A stretch of DNA of 64,000 bases from Actinopolyspora lacussalsi subsp. righensis. Its GTDB lineage: Bacteria; Actinomycetota; Actinomycetes; Mycobacteriales; Pseudonocardiaceae. Made by a program: the position numbers and the translations under genes. The notes beneath the pieces are model-generated. The model saw nothing but the letters and a program-made list of their open reading frames with translations, did not search any database and had not been told where the DNA came from. Shown here one piece after another: positions 31,757 through 41,289 of the stretch. Within the stretch, counting starts at the first letter, position 1; every line of letters begins with the position of its first letter. The stretch covers positions 62,001 to 126,000 of the forward strand of contig NZ_FPAT01000006.1 of the NCBI RefSeq assembly GCF_900116555.1, given 5' to 3'.

Positions 31757-32365
31757 ATGCTCACCAAACGGATCAAGCGGGCGCTCGGCATCGCGGCCTT
31801 CGCGGTCGTACCGCTGGCGCTTCCCATGGTCACCTCGGGTGCCGCCGCGGGCCACGGCTACACGCAGAACCCGATGAGCAGGCAGGCGCACTGCGCCGAC
31901 GGCACGGTCAGCAACTGCGGGGCCATCCAGTGGGAGCCGCAGAGCGTGGAAGGGCCGGGTAACTTCCCCTCGGGCGGTCCTTCCGACGGCCAGCTCTGCA
32001 GCGGCGGCAACGGCCGGTTCTCCGAGCTCGACGAGCCGCGCAACGGCAACTGGCCCGCCACCGACGTGAACGCGGGGCAGAGCCTGCAGTTCCGCTGGGA
32101 GCTCACCGCGGCGCACTCCACCGAGTCGTTCCGCTACTTCATCACGAAGGACAGCTACGACCCGAGTCAGCGGCTGACCCGCAGCGACCTGGAACTGCAG
32201 CCCTTCTTCACGGTGGACTACAACGGTGAGCAGCCCGACTTCACCGTCACCCACACCGGTCAGCTGCCCAGTGACAAGAGCGGCAAGCACCTGATCTTCG
32301 GTGTTTGGGAGGTCGCGGACACCGCGAACGCCTTCTACACCTGCTCGGACGTCAACTTCAGCTGA
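31757..32365 (+). CDS. AA10 lytic polysaccharide monooxygenase, secreted
   Basis: A 202-residue copper monooxygenase that cleaves chitin or cellulose by oxidation. After a signal peptide (residues 1-32) the mature protein begins with the catalytic His33 (HGYTQNPMSRQ). The second copper His is H120 in TAAHSTESF, and the axial Phe193 sits in ANAFYTCSDVNF. Cysteines at HCADG, NCGA, LCSG and TCSD form the usual disulfides. No carbohydrate-binding module is attached, as in compact chitin-active types. Two dre-like sites upstream point to control by DasR and chitin as substrate. Confidence 0.95.
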   Translation: MLTKRIKRALGIAAFAVVPLALPMVTSGAAAGHGYTQNPMSRQAHCADGTVSNCGAIQWEPQSVEGPGNFPSGGPSDGQLCSGGNGRFSELDEPRNGNWPATDVNAGQSLQFRWELTAAHSTESFRYFITKDSYDPSQRLTRSDLELQPFFTVDYNGEQPDFTVTHTGQLPSDKSGKHLIFGVWEVADTANAFYTCSDVNFS

Positions 32366-32447
32366 CGTCGACGCGGCGGCGCACACCGCGCACGACCGGG
32401 TTCCGGCAGCACGACGTGACGGGAACCCGACCGTGATCGCCGAGAAT

Positions 32448-32481
32448 CCGTCCCGGCGCCACCGTTGCGGCGCCGGGACGG
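32448..32481. terminator. Hairpin terminator between LPMO and msrA
   Basis: Perfect 13-bp arms 32448-32460 and 32469-32481 with an 8-base loop lie between two converging genes and can serve both. Confidence 0.85.
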
Positions 32482-32541
32482 CTCACGCGTCCGGCCGGAT
32501 GCCCCGCCCCCTGTGGGGTCGGGTCTCCGCCGGCCAGGGGT

Positions 32542-33198
32542 TCAGACCGCCAGCCCCGTGGGGCAGGCGACCCCGGTCCCACCGATCCCGCAGTAACCGT
32601 TCGGGTTCTTGCTCTCCGAAAGGTACTGCTGGTGGTAGCCCTCCGCGTAGTAGAACTCACCGAGCGGTGCGATCTCGGTGGTGATGTCGCCGTGCCCGGC
32701 GTTCGTCAGCGCTCGCTGGAACTGTTCCCTGCTGGCCTCGGCCACCTCGCGCTGGCGCTCGTCGACGGTCAGGACGGCCGATCGGTACTGCGAACCGACG
32801 TCGTTGCCCTGTCGCAGCCCCTGGGTGGGGTCGTGGTTCTCCCAGAACACCTTGAGCACACCGGCGTAGTCGATCACTTTCGGGTCGAACACCACGAGCA
32901 CGGCCTCGGTGTGCCCGGTCATACCGCTGCACACCTCCTCGTAGGTCGGATTCGGGGTGTAGCCACCGGCGTAGCCCACGGCGGTGGTCCAGACGCCCTC
33001 GGTTCGCCAGAAGGTCCGTTCCGCACCCCAGAAACACCCCATGCCGAGCACCGCGCGTTCGGTCCCCTCCGGGAAGGGGCCGACGATGGTGCGATCCGGG
33101 TACACGGCGTGCCGCTCGGGGACGTTCAACGGAGTCGAACGCCCCGGGAGTGCCTCGGCGGGCTCGATCATGCGGGTCTTGTTGCCGAACAGTGCCAT
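32542..33198 (-). CDS. msrA: Peptide methionine-S-sulfoxide reductase
   Basis: A 218-residue MsrA. The catalytic motif is [19 protein letters not shown], Cys at about 55, followed by [19 protein letters not shown] and [22 protein letters not shown], read here in parts ([31 protein letters not shown]). [11 protein letters not shown] and a late Cys in GYCGIGG supply the recycling thiols. It repairs oxidised methionine in cytoplasmic proteins. The N-terminal 40-residue extension ([17 protein letters not shown]) is typical of actinobacterial MsrA. Single gene. Confidence 0.96.
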   Translation of the reverse strand: MALFGNKTRMIEPAEALPGRSTPLNVPERHAVYPDRTIVGPFPEGTERAVLGMGCFWGAERTFWRTEGVWTTAVGYAGGYTPNPTYEEVCSGMTGHTEAVLVVFDPKVIDYAGVLKVFWENHDPTQGLRQGNDVGSQYRSAVLTVDERQREVAEASREQFQRALTNAGHGDITTEIAPLGEFYYAEGYHQQYLSESKNPNGYCGIGGTGVACPTGLAV

Positions 33199-33294
33199 AC
33201 CCCGAGGTTACAGCGTTACCCGTCCGACGAACGGTTGTGCGGCCCGAGTCGCGGGCGGCGCCGCTCGCCCCGTGGCGGGAGTCGCGCGTAGCGC

Positions 33295-34587
33295 TCATTC
33301 CGGTGGTCGAGCGGGAGGCTCGGGAATCCGGCGGCCCGCACGGGAACCGCGGGAAGAAGGTACGCGGGGCAGGACGGGCGTGGTGCGTTCCTCGGGGGCT
33401 TCCACCGGAACTGTCGGCAGGGTGCCGATCGGCTCGGTCGGCGGGCCGTCCCCCGGAACGTTCGCGGGTCCCACCGGCGGAGCATCCGTGTCGGCCGGAG
33501 CAGCGCTCGGTACACGACGCGGCGCGATGTAGTGCCGCAGCCGCATGGTGGGTTCCTCGACGAACTTCCACGACACCGTGCCGACCACATAGGCGATCGG
33601 GGCGGCCAGCGCGAGCAGCACCCACTGGTTACCGATCCCGAGCAGCACGAGGGTCTGCTGGATCGGAAAGGCCCAGACGTAGACACCGTAGCTGCCGTTG
33701 ACCCACACTCCGGGGACGCGTGCGCGGGCGGGCCAGTGGTATCCGAAGACGATCACCGCGTAGCTGACCGCGATGGTCATCCAGAACGCGGTGGCCTCGC
33801 TCATCGGCATGGTCACCAGGGCGAGCAGTCCGGCCGCGGCGGCCAGCGGTGAACGCGGAACCGGGTAGAGCCGCAGCACGACCCCGATGGCGAAGGCGAC
33901 CAGGAAGGACAGCAACGGCTCGACGGGCACGCTCAGCAACGATCCAGCGGAGTCCGGCCCCGGAGCGTGCGCCATTCTGCGATCCACCACGACGAGCACC
34001 ATCAGAACCAGCACCGTCAACCAACGGTTGCGGTGTCTTGCCGCCCCCACCAGCAACAGCAGCCACAGTCCCGCGTAGGCGATCAGTTCCATGGGAAGTG
34101 TCCACAGTGAACCATTCACCTGGCCTTCCCACGGGTTGTTCACGAACACCCCCGGCAACTGGTGCCGCAGTGTCAGCATCCCCGTGTTTCCGACGACGTA
34201 TCCCCAGGTCTCCCGCGCGGCGAAGTAGTCGGCCGACGGCAGCACGGTGACCAGTGGACCGAGTACGAGCACCACGAACAGCGAGACGGTCAGCATGGGC
34301 GGCCAGAGCCGGAGCACTCGCTTGGCGGCGAATCGAGCGGGGTGCGGATCGTTGACCCAGCTACCGGTTATCTGGAAACCGCTCATGGCGAAGAATCCCA
34401 TGAGCAGCCCGTGGTCGGGTTGCACCGGCCACTCGGGTGGGAACATGTCGTTGCCGCTGACCAGCGGATAGCTGTGACCGTAGACCACGACGAGTGCACC
34501 GATCATCCGCAGCCACGCGAACCCGTGGTCCGGTTGGGCGAACCGTTCGGGAGGCGTGCGTTCTGCGCGCGGCACGCTTTCACCCAT
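33295..34587 (-). CDS. Acyltransferase 3 family membrane protein (OafA/OatA-like)
   Basis: A 430-residue integral membrane acyltransferase with about ten helices. The first helix contains WLRMIGALVVVYGHSYPL, with the essential His, followed by GFFAMSGFQITGSW and the RxxR-type FAAKRVLRLWPP. These motifs transfer acetyl or other acyl groups to surface sugars or secondary metabolites. The last 85 residues are a Pro/Ala/Glu-rich cytoplasmic tail. The gene is the only one between a terminator and a 260-bp gap, and no transferase partner is seen; the acceptor is unknown. Confidence 0.92.
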   Translation of the reverse strand: MGESVPRAERTPPERFAQPDHGFAWLRMIGALVVVYGHSYPLVSGNDMFPPEWPVQPDHGLLMGFFAMSGFQITGSWVNDPHPARFAAKRVLRLWPPMLTVSLFVVLVLGPLVTVLPSADYFAARETWGYVVGNTGMLTLRHQLPGVFVNNPWEGQVNGSLWTLPMELIAYAGLWLLLLVGAARHRNRWLTVLVLMVLVVVDRRMAHAPGPDSAGSLLSVPVEPLLSFLVAFAIGVVLRLYPVPRSPLAAAAGLLALVTMPMSEATAFWMTIAVSYAVIVFGYHWPARARVPGVWVNGSYGVYVWAFPIQQTLVLLGIGNQWVLLALAAPIAYVVGTVSWKFVEEPTMRLRHYIAPRRVPSAAPADTDAPPVGPANVPGDGPPTEPIGTLPTVPVEAPEERTTPVLPRVPSSRGSRAGRRIPEPPARPPE

Positions 34588-34847
34588 CCCGTGACCTCAC
34601 CATACGACTGCGGTTGCGCGGAGTAGCTTAGCGATTACGACGACGACGCCGTCCGGGCTCGGGTGATCTGCCGCCGGGCGGCGGCTCGGCAAGAACCACG
34701 AACGACGATTTCCAGTATCGCGGACCCCGCGAACGGTCTTCTCACAAGGATCGTTTTCGGGTAGTGACCACAAGACACCCGTGGAGGTGCGAGGATGGAA
34801 CCGGTCGCGATTGGGGCGCGGCCGTTTGATCCGGAAAGGGCTCAGCG

Positions 34848-36095
34848 GTGACCTGGCAAGACGAGCTGCAACAACTGGACGCGGAACTCACGGCGGGACG
34901 CATCTCCGCCGATGAGTACCGACAACGGCGCGACGCCGTGTTGGGCCGTGCCCAAGCGGAGCAATCGGACAGTCCGTCCGGTGGGTTCCCCGCACAGCAG
35001 CCCGATCCGGGCGAGCGGCACTCCTGGCCGCGACACTCCGTCGACCCCGGGCAGAGCTCGGGCGGATACGGTGGGCAACCGGGAGCGCAGCAGAACCCGT
35101 TCCCACCCGCCTTCAGCTGGCAACAGTACGGCGGGGACGCCGACGGGCAGTCCGAAAGCACCCAGGTGGTACGAAACACCGGAGCACAGCCCCCGGGCGG
35201 GCAGCAGGACCACCAGCAGCAACCGCCCAGCCCACCGCACGGTTGGCCCAGTCAGGGACAGTACCAGCAGGCACGCCCCGACGAGCAGTTCCAGTGGGGC
35301 CAGTACTCCTGGGGCGCGGGCGGCGGAGGAAGCGGCACCCCCTGGGGCAACTCGGACTTCGCTCCCGAGCACGGCGACCAGAGCTGGTTGCGGCAGGGGC
35401 CCGAGGTCTTCGAGACGTTGGGCGGTCCCGCCAAAAAGGGCAAGACGGTGGGGTTGTACATCGGTGGGCTGCTCGCGATCAGCGTCGCCGTCGCTGTGGT
35501 GTTCTACTTCCTCTCCTCAGAGGCCCCGCCACAGGCGACTTCCCCACCCGAACCGAGCAGCTCACCCACCTCGACGAGTCCGCCGCTGCCGGAACCACCA
35601 GCCGCCAAAGCGGCACCGGACAACACCGGGGAAGTACTGATCCCGCTTCCCGAGGGCAAGCCCCACCCCTTCAACGGGCCGTTGGGCAGGAAGGCGCTGT
35701 CCGGACAGCACTCGGGTGCCCTGATCCCCCCGGTGCGCGAGTTCGCGCTCAACAACGGCATGGTCGACGGTCGCTACGCCGGAACCGACGCCGAGGGCGT
35801 TCCGGTGCGTACGACGATGATCGCCGTCAAGATGCCCGATGAGGGCGCCGCCGACGGACTGACCCAGCGGTACCTCACCCAACAGGAAGGGCTGAAGATC
35901 ATCGACGAGCTGTCCTACCAGGGCGTCGAGGTCTACTCCGCGGGCGACACACTGCGGACGGCCTACACCAGTCACAGCTGGACCGTGATCCTGGATGTGC
36001 AGAAGGTCAACGCCTCGAACAGCGATGCCCGCGAGCTGTTCGAGAAGCTGCTGACCGACCAGCTCGCGAAGACTCCCCCGACGATCCGCGAGTGA
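34848..36095 (+). CDS. Membrane-anchored protein with SHOCT-like N-terminus
   Basis: A 415-residue protein. The first 35 residues (LQQLDAELTAGRISADEYRQ) resemble the short SHOCT oligomerisation motif. A long Gln/Gly/Pro-rich disordered region follows to about residue 195, then one membrane helix (about 203-222), a Pro/Ser/Thr linker and an extracytoplasmic domain (about 260-415) of unknown fold. The GTG start has GGAAAGGG seven bases upstream. This layout (cytoplasmic disordered part, helix, exported domain) is common in Pseudonocardiales surface proteins. Function unknown. Confidence 0.75.
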   Translation: MTWQDELQQLDAELTAGRISADEYRQRRDAVLGRAQAEQSDSPSGGFPAQQPDPGERHSWPRHSVDPGQSSGGYGGQPGAQQNPFPPAFSWQQYGGDADGQSESTQVVRNTGAQPPGGQQDHQQQPPSPPHGWPSQGQYQQARPDEQFQWGQYSWGAGGGGSGTPWGNSDFAPEHGDQSWLRQGPEVFETLGGPAKKGKTVGLYIGGLLAISVAVAVVFYFLSSEAPPQATSPPEPSSSPTSTSPPLPEPPAAKAAPDNTGEVLIPLPEGKPHPFNGPLGRKALSGQHSGALIPPVREFALNNGMVDGRYAGTDAEGVPVRTTMIAVKMPDEGAADGLTQRYLTQQEGLKIIDELSYQGVEVYSAGDTLRTAYTSHSWTVILDVQKVNASNSDARELFEKLLTDQLAKTPPTIRE

Positions 36096-36121
36096 CTCCG
36101 GGCACGGGAAACGGCGCCCCC

Positions 36122-36151
36122 GTTGATCCGCCCCACCGGGGTCGGATCAAC
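36122..36151. terminator. Bidirectional hairpin between converging genes
   Basis: GTTGATCCG (36122-36130) pairs with CGGATCAAC (36143-36151). The right arm overlaps the stop codon of the glycosyltransferase gene. Confidence 0.7.
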
Positions 36152-39100
36152 GAAGGCCCAACAGCTCCCGCAGCGTCTCCCTGGACACACCCGGCCCGAA
36201 CTGCCGGTCCACCGCGTTGCCGCCCACTTCGGACAGCCGGCGCCACTCCGCGTCGTCGGTGAGCACCCGCACCAGCCGGGAGGCCAGCCCGGCCGCGTCG
36301 TCGGCGACCGGAACGTCGCGCTCGGGGGTGAGCCCGATGCCCTCCAGCGCCAAGTTGGTGCCGACCACCGGCACCCCGGAGGCCAGGCTCTCGCCGACCT
36401 TGCCCTTCACACCGGCGCCGAACCGCAACGGGGCCAACGTCACCCTGGTGCGGTCGTAGATCTCGGCGAGGTCGTCGACCCAGCCGTGCACCTCCACTCC
36501 GGAACCCCGCAGGGCGGTGACTTCCGGAGGAGGGTTGCTGCCGACGATGTGCAGTCTGGTCCGCGGGCAGTCCCGCCAGACCAGTGGCATGATCTCGTGG
36601 ACCGCCCATTCCACCGCGTCGGTGTTCGGCGGATGGTCGAAACCGCCGACGAACAGCACGTCGGTGCGTCCGGAGGGACCGTCGACACCGCGTCGCACTT
36701 CGTGCACGTTGGACAGGACTCGCACGTCGGCGTCGTCGACCAACTCCGACAGCGTCCGCTGCTCGTCCCCCGACACGACCAGCGTTACATCACAGCTGCG
36801 CACCAGGCCGATCTCGGACTGCCGGGAGGCGAAGGACCTGCGACGCAGCGCCGCCGCATCCTGGTCACGCGCATCGGACGCGGCCAACTCCGCCTGCCGC
36901 TGCAGCCGGACGAAGTGCAGGTCCACGGTGTCGTAGGCGATCACGGCACTGGGGGCCTCGACCCGCAACCGCTCCACCAGGCTCCAGGCGACCTGGGGTC
37001 GGGACAGCAACGCCAGCGTGATCTCGGAGCCCACCTCGGTCAGGAAGGCGTGCTGGTGTTCCGGCCGGGCGAGCACGGTGACCCCCATGCGCCGCAGCTC
37101 GTCGGTGTAAGGCCGCAGCTCGGCCTGATTGTCGGGAAAGAACACCACCCGTGCGCCCAGGGTGGTGAGCTGCTCCAGAATCCGCCACATGCGCAACGAC
37201 CCGGAGTCGTAGTCCGGCCGCGGCACCTGATGGTCCTTGACCAGCACCAGCGGTCCGAAGTGCCCCCGCGTACCGCGCTCGCGCGCCAGCCAGAGGTTAC
37301 GGGTTCCGGACTCCGGAAGGTGCTGCTCGCGGAGGGTCTCCTCCCACTTCTCGACGAAGACCCCGCGGTTGAGTTCCTGATGACGTTTGACCCCGGATCC
37401 GGTCTCGGTACCGTTGGAGACCCCCTCGTGGTGCACCACGACGGCCCGCGGCTGCACCACGGTGCGGAAACCGGCGGCACGGACGCCGAACGCCAGGTCG
37501 GTGTCCTCGTAGTAGGCGGGCGAGTACCTGGTGTCGAACCCTCCCAGCGATTCGAAGAGTTCACGACGCACCAGCAGTGCCGCACCGGAGCAGTAGTCGA
37601 CGTCGCGCAGCGCGGCGTATTCGGGGGCGTCGGGGTCCCCGAGCCTGCCGAGATTCCATCCCGTCCCGTCGGACCACACGGCGCTGCCGCACTCCTGCAT
37701 CCGCCCGTCCGGGTAGACCAGTTTGGCGCCGACCAGACCGATCCGTTCGTCGGAGTCGACGGTGGCGACCAGCTCGTCCAACCAGGACTCGGTGACCTCG
37801 GCGTCGTTGTTCAGGAAGAACAGCTGACGACCACGGGCGTGTTCGGCACCGAGGTTGCAGGCACCGACGAAACCGAGGTTGTGTTCGGTGCGCACCAGCC
37901 GCACGCCCGGGCAACGCCGCAGCAGTTCGGCACTGTCGTCCGGGGAAGTGTCGTCGACCACTATGACTTCGAAGGGGACGCTCGTCCGGTGCCCGGCCAG
38001 GCTGCGCAGACACCGCCTGGTGTAGTCCCACTCGCCGTGCACGGGAACGATGACGCTGACCTCGGGCTGTTCGCTGTGCGGCACGGCCACCGGATCCCGC
38101 TCGGATCCGCCCTCCCGGACGACGGGATCACGCCCCATCGCGAGTTCGTAGGCGTTCCGCCTGCCGGTGCCGCGCGGCGCGACACGCTCGACCACCCTCC
38201 GGTACTTGGTCACCGCGCGTTGCACCAGCGCGGAATTCTGCTCGGTGAGCTCGGAGATCCGACGACGAGCACTGTCGAGCTCCGACTCCAGCTGGGTGAT
38301 GGTGTCGCGCAGCCACTCGCTACGAGTCGACTCGCGCTGCCTGCGCAGCCTGGCGTCGTGCAGCTCGGTGCGCAGCTCGTCGCGCTCCCGTTCGGCATCG
38401 GCGGCACGGGCCTCGGCGGTGTCGTGTGCCGACTCCAGTTCACCGACGGTCCGCTCGAGCTTCTCGAGCTCCGCCTGGTTGGCACGACACAACTCGTTGA
38501 GTCGGGCGACATCGGCCACGACCGCATCGCGCTGCCGGACGAGCTCGGAATCGACATCACCGGAATCACGACGGGCGAGCTTGAGATCCGCGTCCAGCAG
38601 CACCGCGGCGGCGGGAAGCTGCGGCAGCTGACGATCGGAGGCCAGCCCGAACAGATAGGTGTGCCCCACGCCCTGCCGAACTTGCCAGTCACCGGAGTCG
38701 AGTTGACGCAGTGTCTGCAGCCGCACCCCGTCGGCGGCGATGTCGGGATCCCCGGGATCAGCCGGGGTGAGCAGCGATCCCACGGCGACGTTCTGCTTGA
38801 GCATCGCCACGTGCCGGAAGGAGTCACGCAGCAGTGCCTCGAACTGCGGCGCGGCGAGCTCCCTGACGTGGAACGGATTGTCGTTGCCGTGCTCGTGGTG
38901 GTAGACGGCGGTGTCGGGGGTGCTGATCAGCAGCAGTCCGCCGGAGGCGAGCCTCGCTCGAACGAGCCGGAGCACGGCGTCGTGCTCGGCCACGTGCTCG
39001 ATCGCCTCGAAGCACACCACGACGTCGAAGGTTCCCGCCTCGGCCAGCGTCGCGGGATCGGTGATCGAACCGGTGTGGAACGTCAGGTTCGAGGCGGTGT

Positions 39101-39368
39101 AGTTGCTCGCCGCGTGGCGCACGGCCTCGCCGTCGATGTCGACTCCCACGACCTCGGTCGCCTGGGCCGCGAGCATGGCGGCGCCGAAGCCCTCACCACT
39201 GGCCAGATCGAGGACGCGCTTGCCACGCGCGAGGCGGGCCGCCACCGCGTAGCGGTGGTAGTGCTCGTAGATCACCTGCGCGTCGTCGGCCCACGGAACG
39301 CACCGCTCCCCGGTCCACTCGATCAACCGCTGCGGACGCTCCGTCACCGAATCACCGTTGTCGCCCAT
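36147..39368 (-). CDS. Methyltransferase / coiled coil / two-glycosyltransferase protein
   Basis: A 1073-residue multidomain enzyme. Residues about 20-190 are a SAM methyltransferase (VLDLASGEGFGAAML, VVGVDIDGEAV, VVCFEAIEHVAEHD). Residues about 270-390 form a long coiled coil rich in Glu/Arg. Residues about 420-650 are a GT2 transferase (VSVIVPVHGEWDYTRRCLRSL, VVDDTSPDDS, FFLNNDAEV and the EDTDLAF site). Residues about 700-1073 are a GT4-type fold (DVLFVGGFDHPPNTDAVEW, RFGAGVKGKVGESLASGVP). The ATG at 39366-39368 has GGGGGA close upstream. It should build and methylate a surface glycan. No polysaccharide operon surrounds it. Confidence 0.93.
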   Translation of the reverse strand: MGDNGDSVTERPQRLIEWTGERCVPWADDAQVIYEHYHRYAVAARLARGKRVLDLASGEGFGAAMLAAQATEVVGVDIDGEAVRHAASNYTASNLTFHTGSITDPATLAEAGTFDVVVCFEAIEHVAEHDAVLRLVRARLASGGLLLISTPDTAVYHHEHGNDNPFHVRELAAPQFEALLRDSFRHVAMLKQNVAVGSLLTPADPGDPDIAADGVRLQTLRQLDSGDWQVRQGVGHTYLFGLASDRQLPQLPAAAVLLDADLKLARRDSGDVDSELVRQRDAVVADVARLNELCRANQAELEKLERTVGELESAHDTAEARAADAERERDELRTELHDARLRRQRESTRSEWLRDTITQLESELDSARRRISELTEQNSALVQRAVTKYRRVVERVAPRGTGRRNAYELAMGRDPVVREGGSERDPVAVPHSEQPEVSVIVPVHGEWDYTRRCLRSLAGHRTSVPFEVIVVDDTSPDDSAELLRRCPGVRLVRTEHNLGFVGACNLGAEHARGRQLFFLNNDAEVTESWLDELVATVDSDERIGLVGAKLVYPDGRMQECGSAVWSDGTGWNLGRLGDPDAPEYAALRDVDYCSGAALLVRRELFESLGGFDTRYSPAYYEDTDLAFGVRAAGFRTVVQPRAVVVHHEGVSNGTETGSGVKRHQELNRGVFVEKWEETLREQHLPESGTRNLWLARERGTRGHFGPLVLVKDHQVPRPDYDSGSLRMWRILEQLTTLGARVVFFPDNQAELRPYTDELRRMGVTVLARPEHQHAFLTEVGSEITLALLSRPQVAWSLVERLRVEAPSAVIAYDTVDLHFVRLQRQAELAASDARDQDAAALRRRSFASRQSEIGLVRSCDVTLVVSGDEQRTLSELVDDADVRVLSNVHEVRRGVDGPSGRTDVLFVGGFDHPPNTDAVEWAVHEIMPLVWRDCPRTRLHIVGSNPPPEVTALRGSGVEVHGWVDDLAEIYDRTRVTLAPLRFGAGVKGKVGESLASGVPVVGTNLALEGIGLTPERDVPVADDAAGLASRLVRVLTDDAEWRRLSEVGGNAVDRQFGPGVSRETLRELLGLR

Positions 39369-39539
39369 TCGGTCCCCCTTCGACGCACGAGACATCGGCC
39401 CGAGTCCGCCGCTCACCCGACCGGTTCGAGCGCGTCCACCGGCAACCGTGTGGCCAATTCTGCCTCCGTCCGGTGAGCGGTCCGGAACGGGTCGGGTCGG
39501 TCATCGAATCAGGACCCGTCGACTCGTTCCGCCGTGCCG

Positions 39540-40568
39540 TCACTCGGCCGCCGGTTCCCGCTCCTCGGACTCGGCGGGAAGCAAGCCGAGCACCGCGGGA
39601 ACGGCTCCCGACGCCGCGCCGAACAGTTCGTCGGGATCCTCGTCCTCGATCACTCGGTCCCGCGACGACTGCTCGGTGCCGTCGTCGCGGTCGCGCGCGG
39701 TGGATCCCGGGAAACCGGGAAAACCGCGTGCGCTGATGCCCCCGCGCCCCGTAACCCGCTCACCGAGCACACCGCCACCGAGTACCGCACCGCCGGTGGC
39801 GGCCAGTCCCGCCGCACCGGCGGCTAGGTGGGCGCCGGAGACATCTCCGCCGAAACCGTTGGGGGCGTCGCTCTCAGCCGGGCCGGGGGCGTCCGGTTCG
39901 GCCGGATCGGACGCCGCGGGGCTCGCGCCCCACGCGGGTTCGGTATCCCGGGCGGTCCCCGTTCCCCACGCGGCCGTTGAACCACACGAGGATTCGGCGA
40001 ACCGAGTCACGCCGTGGGTGTTCTCGGAGGTCCGCACACCGTAGTTCCGCAGGGCGGTCTGGTTCGTGAGCCGGTCATCGCCCGTAGCCGCTGACTCGTC
40101 GACGACAGCACCGGGATCGTTCCGGGCCTCGACGACACCCGTCGTGGACGAGTGCCCGTTCACCTCGACCACCTGTTTCTTGGCCTCGTTGAAACCGAAG
40201 CTCTGCGCGCGCAGTGCTTCACCCGCCCGCTCCGCGAACTCCGCCGAGTCGTCGGCCGCGACACGGGATCGCATGCCTCTGTCCCGCACCGCCTCGGCGG
40301 CGGTACCGCTCCAGGCCGCCCCGATCCTGTCGATCGCGGCATCGATGCGTTCGGCCGCCTCGCCGTGTTCGGCCGCGATCCTGCTCCAGCTCTCGGCCGC
40401 ACGGTCCACGCTGTCGGTACCGGGCGCGTGGTGGAACCATTCGTGGATCCTGCCGGGATCCACTCCCTCGGGACGGAGCTCCGAGTCCGGCACGTCCGCG
40501 ACGTTCGCCCCGGAACGATCCGTCCGCGCTCCACCCTCGACCGACGTGCCGTCAGCTTCCCGATCCAC
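39540..40568 (-). CDS. PPE/WXG100-like type VII secretion substrate candidate
   Basis: A 342-residue protein. Residues about 40-130 are a helical hairpin of the PPE or EspB/WXG100 type: IHEWFHHAPGTDSVDRAAES, the AWSGTAAEAV turn (W-x-G), and the FAERAGEALRAQSFGF helix. After that comes a Gly/Ala/Pro/Ser-rich low-complexity region and an acidic end with ESEEREPAAE. These are usual traits of Pseudonocardiales type VII (ESX-like) exported proteins. The GTG at 40566-40568 is likely. It lies 177 bp downstream of an EspC-like gene; no ESX core gene is in the window. Confidence 0.72.
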   Translation of the reverse strand: MDREADGTSVEGGARTDRSGANVADVPDSELRPEGVDPGRIHEWFHHAPGTDSVDRAAESWSRIAAEHGEAAERIDAAIDRIGAAWSGTAAEAVRDRGMRSRVAADDSAEFAERAGEALRAQSFGFNEAKKQVVEVNGHSSTTGVVEARNDPGAVVDESAATGDDRLTNQTALRNYGVRTSENTHGVTRFAESSCGSTAAWGTGTARDTEPAWGASPAASDPAEPDAPGPAESDAPNGFGGDVSGAHLAAGAAGLAATGGAVLGGGVLGERVTGRGGISARGFPGFPGSTARDRDDGTEQSSRDRVIEDEDPDELFGAASGAVPAVLGLLPAESEEREPAAE

Positions 40569-40745
40569 ACCTCACCGCCTTTCGGCCTCGGACAGCGTGC
40601 TGCCCGCCACATCCGACGACTCACGATCACCGTCACCGCGCAGTCTGCCAGAAGGACGATCGCCGTCCGGTCGGTTTCGTGAGAACAGGTGCGTTCCGAC
40701 TCCCGGCAGGACGGGCGTCCGGAAAGCGGCGCTTCCGGGTCGGGA

Positions 40746-41120
40746 TCACTCCGAGACGCCGCGCAACGCGCGATTCGCCTCGTCCTCCCGCGCGTCGTAG
40801 TGCCGCATCGCGTCCTCGAGATCGTTGATCATCGCGCGCAGTTCGCGCTGATCCCGCTCGTTGCCCGCCAGGTAGTCCGTCACCAGCCCCGGGCCCATCT
40901 CGTGTGCCGCACGCCGACTGTAGGGATCGTGGCCGGGGGCGATCAGCGTCGCGTTGCCCCGCGCTTCCTCGGCTGCCCGTTCCAGGGCGTGCAGCGCACG
41001 GCGCAACTCGACGACGGCTTCCGGGATGCGGTCACGGTCCACCGAGTAACCGGCTCCGGGGTCCGTCGCGGGGTCTCCCCCGGTTCGCACCGGGTCGACG
41101 ACCCGCACGTCCTCGCTCAT
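40746..41120 (-). CDS. EspC-like small protein, type VII secretion associated
   Basis: A 124-residue helical protein (RIPEAVVELRRALHALERAAEEARG, PGLVTDYLAGNERDQRELRAM split across two helices). The length, acidic content and location just upstream of a PPE-like gene match the EspC or small-partner role in mycobacterial ESX gene pairs. Residues MSEDVRVVDP begin it at the ATG 41118-41120; the longer frame is shadow. It is described only by analogy: no motif is decisive. Confidence 0.62.
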   Translation of the reverse strand: MSEDVRVVDPVRTGGDPATDPGAGYSVDRDRIPEAVVELRRALHALERAAEEARGNATLIAPGHDPYSRRAAHEMGPGLVTDYLAGNERDQRELRAMINDLEDAMRHYDAREDEANRALRGVSE

Positions 41121-41289
41121 CGAACTCGAAGAGTTCACCAGCCGCAGCCTCTCCGTTCGGCACCGGGACAGCACGCGGGCTCGCGGCGGAACACCGGATC
41201 ACCCGCGTCCGCAGTCTCGCAGACCCGAGCGGAACCGTGTGCCCGAAGAACCGAATCGGCGCGGCTATCTCGCGGGTGTGTCCCGGGCT
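41121..41289. other. Intergenic stretch, no gene seen
   Basis: The gap from the EspC-like start to the composite repeat. The open frames look like shadows. It must hold the promoter of the EspC-like gene, but I see no convincing box pair. Confidence 0.45.

Noticed and set aside
36123-39476. 1117-codon open frame opposite the glycosyltransferase gene
   Set aside because: It is the complementary frame of a high-GC gene; it contains no family motif and no ribosome site, while the minus strand has all enzyme motifs.
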